From G026625185 sp035256645 (GTDB lineage: Bacteria; Desulfobacterota; WTBG01; JAGOGO01): a DNA stretch of 12,229 nt. Positions 6,649 to 12,229 of the stretch are shown here, piece by piece. The number at the start of each line of letters is the position of its first letter. Within the stretch, counting starts at the first letter, position 1. The position numbers were made by a program, and so were the translations under genes. The notes under the pieces are model-generated. The model was given only the letters and a program-made list of their open reading frames with translations, searched no databases and was not told where the DNA came from. Location of the stretch: contig DATEXU010000090.1 of NCBI GenBank assembly GCA_035256645.1, positions 1-12,229 of the forward strand, given 5' to 3'.

Positions 6649-7665
6649 GTGTCAAAAAGTAAAAAAATGGTAACCGGTGCAGCCGGATTTATTGGGTTTC
6701 ACCTCTGTAAGCGATTGTTAGAAGGGGGGGATGAGGTTGTCGGCATCGATAACTTAAATGATTATTATGATGTCGCATTAAAAAAGGCCCGTTTAGCACA
6801 ACTAGAGAGCAAAAAAAATTTTAGATTTATCAAACTCTCCCTGGAAGAAAAAGAAGGGGTCCTTTCGTTATTTAATTCCAAAGAATTTGACGTTGTGGTT
6901 AACCTTGCAGCGCAGGCAGGAGTAAGGTACTCGCTTATTAACCCTTATGCTTATCTTGATAGTAACATCTATGGATTTTTAAATATCTTAGAAGGCTGCC
7001 GGCACGCTAAGGTAAAACACCTTGTATTTGCCTCATCCAGCTCAGTCTATGGGTTAAATACCAGGATGCCATTTTCTGTCCATCAAAACGTTGCCCATCC
7101 AATTTCTCTTTATGGGGCAACGAAGAAAGCAAATGAATTGATGGCTCATAGTTACAGTTACTTATTTGGCATTCCCACTACCGGCTTTAGATTTTTTACG
7201 GTTTATGGTCCCTGGGGGAGGCCTGATATGGCTCTCTTTCTTTTTACCAAGGCGATGTTAGAAAATCGACCCATTGATATTTATAACTTCGGCAATATGG
7301 AACGGGATTTCACCTATATCGATGATATCATCGAAGGTCTTATCCGGGTGATGAAAAGAATTCCGGATCCTAACCCACAATGGAGTGGCGAAAAGCCTGA
7401 TCCGGCAACGAGCGTAGCTCCTTTTAAACTTTATAACATTGGAAATAATAATCCGGTGAAGCTTTTGAACCTTATCGAGGTCTTGGAAGCGTGCCTGGGG
7501 AAAAAGGCCAAGAAAAATTTTTTACCCATCCAGGCGGGTGATGTTCCTGCCACGTTTGCTGATATTGAGAACTTAATAAAGGATGTTGATTTTAAACCCA
7601 GCACTCCGATTGAAGAAGGGGTAAAAAAATTCTTAGATTGGTATCGGGGGTATTATCGGGTCTGA
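6649..7665 (+). CDS. NAD-dependent epimerase, UDP-glucuronate 4-epimerase type
   Basis: Extended-SDR enzyme predicted to interconvert UDP-glucuronate and UDP-galacturonate in the cytoplasm for capsule, LPS or exopolysaccharide. Visible motifs (numbering from GTG 6649, 338 aa): NAD loop GAAGFIG (10-16), NLAAQAGVRYS (85-95), Ser cluster ASSSSVYG (128-135), and catalytic Y155 and K159 in YGATKK. RFFTVYGPWGRPDMALFLFT and RDFTYIDD are diagnostic of the UGlcAE group (LpsL/Cap1J-like) as I know it. I prefer GTG 6649 because GGGGAG (6634-6639) lies nine bases upstream and the NAD loop then starts at residue 10. ATG 6619 is in frame and would add ten residues but has only AAGG twelve bases away. Oddity: where the family usually has KLDLAD after beta-3, this has KLSLEE (62-67). 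A GalE-like gene follows after 39 nt, probably the same operon. Confidence 0.92.
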   Translation: MSKSKKMVTGAAGFIGFHLCKRLLEGGDEVVGIDNLNDYYDVALKKARLAQLESKKNFRFIKLSLEEKEGVLSLFNSKEFDVVVNLAAQAGVRYSLINPYAYLDSNIYGFLNILEGCRHAKVKHLVFASSSSVYGLNTRMPFSVHQNVAHPISLYGATKKANELMAHSYSYLFGIPTTGFRFFTVYGPWGRPDMALFLFTKAMLENRPIDIYNFGNMERDFTYIDDIIEGLIRVMKRIPDPNPQWSGEKPDPATSVAPFKLYNIGNNNPVKLLNLIEVLEACLGKKAKKNFLPIQAGDVPATFADIENLIKDVDFKPSTPIEEGVKKFLDWYRGYYRV

Positions 7666-7704
7666 AGAGTATCATCTTGTGCATAGTAGAAAGACTATAG
7701 TGCG

Positions 7705-8625
7705 ATGAAAATAATGCTTACTGGTGGAGCCGGTTTTATTGGTTCCCATATCGCCGATCTCCTTATCAAGGAGGGACATCGGGTTATCATCATTGATAAC
7801 CTTTCGAACGGGAAAAAAGCTAATCTTAACCCTGCGGCATCCTTTTATAACCTTGATATTCGAGACGAAAACTTAGAGGAGGTTTTTGCTCAGGAAAAGC
7901 CTGACGTTTTAAACCACCACGCTGCCCAGGTGAGCGTTCGAGATTCAGTAACCGACCCGATTTATGACTTAGAAATCAACATCCGGGGAACTGTTCACCT
8001 CCTGGAATTAAGCCGGAAATACGGGGTAAAAAAAGTAATCTTCGCTTCCTCAGGAGGGGCGATTTACGGTGAACAGGATTACTTCCCGGCTGACGAAAAG
8101 CATCCACTGAGACCCCTGAGCCCTTACGGGGTAGCTAAACTGACAGGAGAAAGTTATCTTTATTATTACCAACAGAATTTTGACCTCCCCTATATAGCGC
8201 TTCGCTATGCCAATGTTTACGGCCCTCGCCAGGATCCTCTGGGTGAGGCTGGAGTGATTGCTATTTTTTCCCGGAGCATGCTAACCGGAAAGCAACCGAT
8301 CATCAATGGAACCGGGGAACAGACCCGAGACTATGTGTATGTGGAAGATGTAGCCCGGATAAATGTTCTGGCCTTAAAAGATGCCATAAAAGGAACATTC
8401 AATGTCGGCACAGGAAAGGAAACAACGGTTAATTATCTTTTCACCCAGATTCAGTCTCTCACTCATGCAGGGGCTCTGGAAGTCCACGGAGAACCCAAAA
8501 AAGGAGAACAATTTCGCAGTGTCCTCTCTGCAGAAAAAGCTCAACAGACATTCGGATGGGAGCCTAAAGTCAAATTCGATGAAGGGTTGAAAAGGACAAT
8601 CGAATTTTTTAAAGCACAAAATTGA
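7705..8625 (+). CDS. galE: NAD-dependent epimerase/dehydratase, UDP-glucose 4-epimerase-like
   Basis: Extended SDR predicted to epimerise C4 of a UDP-hexose (UDP-glucose/UDP-galactose or the N-acetyl forms). In 306 aa one sees the NAD loop GGAGFIG (7-13), acidic residue D31 at the end of beta-2 (IIIDNLSNG), LDIRD (50-54), HHAAQVSVRDS, the active-site SSGGAIYG (115-122), Y141 and K145 in YGVAK, then RYANVYGPRQDP and the substrate-side NGTGEQTRDYVYVEDVA. This is the short GalE type common in bacteria and archaea. The substrate is not certain: related enzymes include UDP-GlcNAc epimerases and dTDP-sugar enzymes. No good Shine-Dalgarno precedes ATG 7705, so coupling with the upstream epimerase is possible. 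The last 17 bases overlap the convergent hemY gene. Confidence 0.88.
   Translation: MKIMLTGGAGFIGSHIADLLIKEGHRVIIIDNLSNGKKANLNPAASFYNLDIRDENLEEVFAQEKPDVLNHHAAQVSVRDSVTDPIYDLEINIRGTVHLLELSRKYGVKKVIFASSGGAIYGEQDYFPADEKHPLRPLSPYGVAKLTGESYLYYYQQNFDLPYIALRYANVYGPRQDPLGEAGVIAIFSRSMLTGKQPIINGTGEQTRDYVYVEDVARINVLALKDAIKGTFNVGTGKETTVNYLFTQIQSLTHAGALEVHGEPKKGEQFRSVLSAEKAQQTFGWEPKVKFDEGLKRTIEFFKAQN
8572..8607. repeat. 9-bp perfect inverted repeat at the galE/hemY tail-to-tail junction
   Basis: AAATTCGAT (8572-8580) and ATCGAATTT (8599-8607) are exact inverse complements around an 18-base loop, and three more T follow on the plus strand. It lies in the galE-like coding sequence, just before its stop (8623-8625) and the hemY stop (8609-8611). 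The stem is AT-rich, so a role as terminator is uncertain. Confidence 0.4.
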
Positions 8626-10036
8626 GCGTGAGCGCGGCCAGACCTGCCTTTTCGCCGCTTTTAATGCAATCGCTGATACCAATGCCATGATAGGCGCTTC
8701 CCGCCAAAAAGAGCCCTGGGTTAAGCGATAACCGCTCCTCAATTCTTTGTATCTTCGCTTCGTGACCAACCATATATTGCGGCATTGACTTCTCCCACCG
8801 AAAGACCTTGGCAAATAATGGTTCAGCATGTATGCCCATAATATCCCGGAGTTCCTCGCGAGCGATCGCGATAAGCGCAGACTCGTTCAAACGGGTTAAA
8901 TGTTCATTTTTTATCCCGCCCACAAAACAACGGATCAGGAGCTTATCGTGCGGCGCTCGATGCGCGAATTTTATTGAAGTCCACGTACAGGCCATGATTT
9001 TTCTGTTTTCGATCCGAGGGATTACAAACCCAAAACCATTCATTGGATAAGAGATCTCTTTCCGTTCATAGGCAAGGGATATTGTAGCAGTGGAAACATA
9101 CGGAAGGGAGAAAAGCTCCGATGAAAGCACCGGGTCTATTTCTTTAAAGAGATCGGCAGTGACAAACGCCGGTGTAGCAAAGACCACTGACATAACCTTT
9201 AACAAATCTCCCTTTGCCAACCTAAGAAGGTATCCGGAAGCATCAGAAACTTTTTCAATACTCACGACCGGGTTGCCGGTCAAAAGTCCCTTGGGATTTA
9301 ATGAAGCAGCTATTGTGTTAGGAAGTGTCCCTAACCCTTCTTTTAAACTCATGAACATGGTGTAGGTATTAGTGCCCTTTTTCACTTTGAACATTTTTTT
9401 TCTTTTTATCATTCCGATGATCAAACTTCGATAGCTCTTCTCTAACTCAATCAGCCGCGGAAAGGTGCTCTTAAGGCTCATGGTTTCCGGGTCACTGGCA
9501 TGAATACCAGCTACCAGGGGTTCGGCGATTTTTTCCAAAACTTCTTTTCCCAAACGCCGGATGACAAACTGTGCTAAACTTTCCTCCTCAGCTGATTTTT
9601 TTGCTGGAATGATAAAATCCATCGCCATCCGGAGTTTTCCCAGCAATGAAATTAAAGGATTTTTGATAAACGAAGAAAAATTCGTGGGCGCAAGAAGCAT
9701 AAACCCTTCCGGGAGTTCTCGTAAGGTTCCTTTGGAGAGAATAAAAATGCGGCGGGCATGCTCATTGGTTCTCATTAATTGATCCTGAATGCCGAGTTTG
9801 TGGCAGAGCGCAATTGCCTCAGGCTTTTCGGATAAAAAGCAGTCCGGGCCTCCCTCGATGATAAAGTCATCGTGTCGCTCAGTCAGGATGCTTCCGCCTA
9901 ACCGGTTTTCTTTTTCCACCAGCAAGAAGGTTATCGCTTTTTTCCACTTTTCGATTTCTTTCTGAAGCACATGCGCGGCAGAAAGACCGGCGATACCCCC
10001 CCCGATAATGGCGATGGTTTTTTCAGTGCGCGTCAT
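8609..10036 (-). CDS. hemY: HemY-type porphyrinogen oxidase (FAD-dependent)
   Basis: Oxygen-dependent FAD enzyme that oxidises protoporphyrinogen IX, or coproporphyrinogen III in the coproporphyrin-dependent route, to the aromatic porphyrin. The 475-aa product begins with a Rossmann FAD loop IAIIGGGIAGLSAA (8-21), then LVEKENRLGGS (39-49) and EGGPDCFLSE (61-70). It ends with the family's FAD-binding tail GLFLAGSAYHGIGISDCI (about 441-458). The length is normal for HemY (about 460-480). Its ATG shares one base with the hemH stop (TAATG), so translation is probably coupled; only a weak GAG precedes it. It is last in hemE-hemH-hemY and its stop lies within the end of the convergent galE-like gene. 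Which porphyrinogen it uses cannot be decided here because the partner (HemQ/ChdC or HemF/HemN) is not in view. Confidence 0.94.
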   Translation of the reverse strand: MTRTEKTIAIIGGGIAGLSAAHVLQKEIEKWKKAITFLLVEKENRLGGSILTERHDDFIIEGGPDCFLSEKPEAIALCHKLGIQDQLMRTNEHARRIFILSKGTLRELPEGFMLLAPTNFSSFIKNPLISLLGKLRMAMDFIIPAKKSAEEESLAQFVIRRLGKEVLEKIAEPLVAGIHASDPETMSLKSTFPRLIELEKSYRSLIIGMIKRKKMFKVKKGTNTYTMFMSLKEGLGTLPNTIAASLNPKGLLTGNPVVSIEKVSDASGYLLRLAKGDLLKVMSVVFATPAFVTADLFKEIDPVLSSELFSLPYVSTATISLAYERKEISYPMNGFGFVIPRIENRKIMACTWTSIKFAHRAPHDKLLIRCFVGGIKNEHLTRLNESALIAIAREELRDIMGIHAEPLFAKVFRWEKSMPQYMVGHEAKIQRIEERLSLNPGLFLAGSAYHGIGISDCIKSGEKAGLAALTLNFVL

Positions 10037-10968
10037 TATTTTAAGCTACTCGGAGAGTTTACGATGACCTCAGTTAAGGCTTCGATAAATTGAGGGCTGT
10101 CATTGAGTGAAGGAGCCCGTTGAAAATTAAGTCCCAGGTCAAGAGCTTTTTTTCTGAGAACAATATCAAGGTCGTAAAGTGTTTCCAGGTGATCAGAAAC
10201 AAATCCTAAGGGTACTACCAGCACATCTTTTTTGCCGCTCGCAGCAATATCTCTGAGGACCTGTTCCACATAAGGTGCGAGCCACGCTCCTTCTTTTCCC
10301 TGGCTTTGGAAGGCAAGATACCATTCATGTTTTTCTAAACGCGTTATCACCCCGGCAATGGTTTTTTTAATTTCATTTACATAAGGATCATCGTTAACGT
10401 GTTCTAAGGGAAGACTGTGCGCAGAAAAAACGATGGGGACAGAGGTCCTTATGTTTGCAGAAAACAAATTCAGCCCTGCTTTTACCCTGTCTGCTGCTGC
10501 ATCAAGATAACGAGCATGCGTATTCCAGGGTGAAACAAAATGCGCTTCCATGGTCTGGTGAGACTCTTTGATCGTCTGATAAACTGCTCTGTTATAGCTT
10601 CCCGTAGCGGCTCCGGTTGAAAAAGGCGATAAAATAATGCAAAGGATTTTTTTTATTCCCTTTGCGCGTAGAGTGTTAATAGCCTCTGAGATGGAAGGTT
10701 GCCAATAGCGCATGCCGATAGAGACGTCACAGAGCGTTCCCCTCTTTTTAAGATTATCCTGAAGACTTCGCGCCTGTCGTTCGGTAATTTCAGGCAGCGG
10801 AGATTTTCCCCCGATAATCTGGTAACGCTCTTTTACCTGATTAACGATAAAAGGGTTAAGAGGTCGGCCAGAAAAAACATTTTTCAAGAAAGGCTCTACG
10901 TCGTCTAACGAGTTGGGCCCTCCAAAAGCTAAAAGCAGAATGTCACTATGGTGATAAGATGTTTCCAT
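10036..10968 (-). CDS. hemH: Ferrochelatase
   Basis: Inserts Fe2+ into a porphyrin to make heme or coproheme. At 310 aa it has the compact soluble form, with no C-terminal membrane or Fe-S extension. Visible motifs are LLLAFGGPNSLDDVEPFL near the N-terminus, the IGGKSPL segment (52-58), metal-site H184 in FSAHSLP, and E262 in SDHLETLYDLD. These correspond to the conserved His and Glu of the family (H183 and E264 in Bacillus subtilis). The porphyrin-contact position that is Tyr13 in Bacillus is Phe15 here (AFGGP). As I recall the families, FGGP..DDV.PFL.NV looks more like actinobacterial coproporphyrin ferrochelatases than proteobacterial ones, but this needs a tree. Its ATG directly abuts the hemE stop (TAAATG) with no independent Shine-Dalgarno seen. 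Confidence 0.95.
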   Translation of the reverse strand: METSYHHSDILLLAFGGPNSLDDVEPFLKNVFSGRPLNPFIVNQVKERYQIIGGKSPLPEITERQARSLQDNLKKRGTLCDVSIGMRYWQPSISEAINTLRAKGIKKILCIILSPFSTGAATGSYNRAVYQTIKESHQTMEAHFVSPWNTHARYLDAAADRVKAGLNLFSANIRTSVPIVFSAHSLPLEHVNDDPYVNEIKKTIAGVITRLEKHEWYLAFQSQGKEGAWLAPYVEQVLRDIAASGKKDVLVVPLGFVSDHLETLYDLDIVLRKKALDLGLNFQRAPSLNDSPQFIEALTEVIVNSPSSLK

Positions 10969-12000
10969 TTATCGCTTGCTAAGGTCATGGACCATGTTAA
11001 TCAGCGCGACAATGTTTTTAACGGGAGTTTGAGGAAGGATACCGTGGCCTAAGTTAAAGATATGGCCGGGACGGTTTTCAGCTGACTGAAGAATTTCTTT
11101 CACTCGCTCCTTGATTACCGCAATCGGAGCTAACAGCGTGACCGGATCTAAATTACCCTGTATCCCGACGTTATACCCCAGACGTTTCCAGGCGTTGCCG
11201 AGATCAATCCGCCAATCCACCCCAATAATATCGCCCCCGGCTGCTTTCATAAGCTCAAGGAGGTCAGCTGCCCCTGTCGCAAAATGAATAGCCGGCACAT
11301 TGTTGGTAAGCCCCTGAAAAACTTTTTGCGAATGAGGCAAAACAAACTGAGCATAATCATGAGGGCTTAAGCAGCCCACCCAGCTGTCAAAGACCTGGAT
11401 AGCCTCTGCGCCGGCCGCAATCTGAGCATTAAGATAGCGAGTAACGACCGTAGAGAGTTTTTCCATAAAAAGATGCCAATATTTCGGATTATGGTACATA
11501 AGCTGTTTTGTTTTAATGAAGTTTTGGGAATGACCCCCCTCTATGCAATAGCTCGCCAAGGTAAACGGGCCACCGGCAAAACCAATGAGCGGTATCGTCC
11601 CGTTGAGCTCTTTAACAACTTTCTTGATCGCTTCAAGCACAAAAGGGACATCCTCGTCCGGTTCAATGATCCGCAAGCTTTCTATATCATCTTCTTTCTG
11701 AATGGAGTTGTGAATTATCGGCCCTTCGCCTTGAGAAAACTCAAGTTTAATCCCCATTGGTTCAAGCGGGAGAAGAATATCGGCAAAGATGATCGCTGCA
11801 TCCATCCCTATGCTCTTTATCGGTTGAAGAGTAACTTCGGCAGCTAAATCAGGAGTTTTACACATCGTAAGGAAAGAGACCTTTTCTCTGATCGCTCGGT
11901 ATTCGCTCAAATAGCGTCCCGCCTGGCGCATGAGCCAGACGGGGGTATATTCGGTTGATTCTCTCCGGCAGGCTTTTAAAAAAACAGAATTGCGAATCAT
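10969..12000 (-). CDS. hemE: Uroporphyrinogen III decarboxylase
   Basis: Decarboxylates the four acetate side chains of uroporphyrinogen III to give coproporphyrinogen III; cytoplasmic, cofactor-free TIM barrel. I place the start at ATG 12000 (343 aa). MIRNSVFLKACRRE is the usual N-terminus, and AGGAG (12012-12016) lies 11 bases upstream. An in-frame ATG at 12057 would add 19 unrelated residues without a ribosome-binding site. Key residues are R25 and R29 in PVWLMRQAGRY, D73 in IFADILLPLEPMG, Y151 in SYCIEGG, S206 in VFDSWVG, and H319 in NLGHGILP. These match the active-site Arg, Asp, Tyr, Ser and His known from human UROD. It is the first gene of hemE-hemH-hemY. I found no convincing promoter in the 90 nt upstream, so it may share a transcript with the GNAT gene. 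Confidence 0.97.
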   Translation of the reverse strand: MIRNSVFLKACRRESTEYTPVWLMRQAGRYLSEYRAIREKVSFLTMCKTPDLAAEVTLQPIKSIGMDAAIIFADILLPLEPMGIKLEFSQGEGPIIHNSIQKEDDIESLRIIEPDEDVPFVLEAIKKVVKELNGTIPLIGFAGGPFTLASYCIEGGHSQNFIKTKQLMYHNPKYWHLFMEKLSTVVTRYLNAQIAAGAEAIQVFDSWVGCLSPHDYAQFVLPHSQKVFQGLTNNVPAIHFATGAADLLELMKAAGGDIIGVDWRIDLGNAWKRLGYNVGIQGNLDPVTLLAPIAVIKERVKEILQSAENRPGHIFNLGHGILPQTPVKNIVALINMVHDLSKR

Positions 12001-12011
12001 ACAGTCTTTTT

Positions 12012-12022
12012 CTCCTAAGGAG
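12012..12022 (-). promoter_or_regulatory. hemE ribosome-binding site within a small inverted repeat
   Basis: Read on the minus strand the sequence is CTCCTTAGGAG. The 3' half AGGAG is the likely hemE Shine-Dalgarno, and the 5' half CTCC can pair with GGAG around a three-base TTA loop. A four-base-pair stem is weak, so occlusion of the ribosome-binding site is only a possibility. Confidence 0.35.
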
Positions 12023-12090
12023 TTATCCCCTCGTAATAATATCACGTAATGACGCAAAAGACGCGACTACATTTTGAGCGCACGCGGGAC

Positions 12091-12229
12091 CTACAGAAGC
12101 TTGGACATTAAAATTTCGTCTACCCACGTCTCTTCAATCCGGTACCGATTTTTACGGACCCCTTCCTCCTGGAATCCGAATTTTTTGTAGAGCAATATCG
12201 CTTGCTGGTTGGTGGATAAAACCCCAAGC
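12091..12229 (-). CDS. GNAT-family N-acetyltransferase (C-terminal fragment, start beyond window)
   Basis: The minus-strand frame entering from the right edge gives 45 residues up to a TAG at 12091-12093. The visible part starts LGVLSTNQQAILLYKKFGFQEEG and ends with WVDEILMSKLL. This is the usual end of a GCN5-related acetyltransferase: Asn then an A..LY.K.GF..EG helix and strand (motif B, acetyl-CoA side), followed by a D..M...L strand. The acceptor substrate cannot be told. The gene ends 90 nt before hemE on the same strand with no clear terminator, so they may be co-transcribed. Confidence 0.8.
   Translation of the reverse strand, partial: LGVLSTNQQAILLYKKFGFQEEGVRKNRYRIEETWVDEILMSKLL

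Noticed and set aside
12001..12057. In-frame upstream ATG (12057) extending HemE by 19 residues
   Set aside because: No ribosome-binding site, the extra residues do not match the family, and the internal ATG at 12000 has AGGAG before it and the standard N-terminus.
1..12229. Mobile element, defence system, CRISPR array or prophage hidden in the window
   Set aside because: No transposase, integrase, recombinase, repeat array or tRNA-linked direct repeats seen. The genes are housekeeping or envelope related and composition does not shift abruptly to my eye.

Overview
The window looks like an ordinary stretch of chromosome from a Gram-negative, moderately AT-rich bacterium using the standard code. 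It carries ribosomal protein genes, an RlpA-type outer-membrane/septal lipoprotein, a second lipoprotein, a type IV pilus/type II secretion ATPase, surface-sugar epimerases and a heme operon. The lineage cannot be fixed from sequence alone. The gene mix would suit a candidate-phylum, deltaproteobacterial or Nitrospira-like genome, but that is only an inference. I see no phage, transposon, CRISPR, tRNA or rRNA signal.

Layout. (1) Positions 1-842, minus: a cysteine synthase (CysM-like) whose C-terminus lies beyond the left edge. (2) 1056-1890, plus: the rplM-rpsI pair, with a good sigma70-type promoter in front and an intrinsic terminator behind. A 51-codon, very Lys/Arg-rich ORF lies antisense over that terminator and is doubtful. 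(3) 2081-3893, plus: rlpA, then a half-size EamA transporter and a PEGA-like lipoprotein 14 nt apart. (4) 3926-6313, minus: a 795-aa GspE/PilB-family ATPase with an N-terminal GAF domain, convergent with the lipoprotein gene and driven by a strong-looking promoter at 6376-6404. (5) 6649-8625, plus: two SDR sugar-nucleotide epimerases, a UDP-glucuronate 4-epimerase type and a GalE type. (6) 12000-8609, minus: hemE-hemH-hemY, packed with no spacing. Its last gene overlaps the 3' end of the galE-like gene tail to tail by 17 bp. (7) 12091-12229, minus: the C-terminal end of a GNAT acetyltransferase.

How the genes work together. HemE, HemH and HemY are late heme enzymes, and their order is the one known from Bacillus subtilis hemEHY. 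The junctions (hemE stop abutting hemH ATG, hemH stop overlapping hemY ATG by one base) point to coupled translation. The two epimerases probably supply UDP-galacturonate and UDP-galactose type precursors for surface polysaccharide. The GAF-ATPase would power a pilus or secretion machine whose other parts are encoded elsewhere.

I do not find a clear undescribed system. The most useful leads are the GAF fusion on an ATPase whose MshEN-like region has lost the c-di-GMP signature, the hemEHY operon in a Gram-negative setting with its substrate route unresolved, the UDP-GlcA epimerase with a changed cofactor-pocket motif, and the tight convergent overlap with an inverted repeat at its centre.
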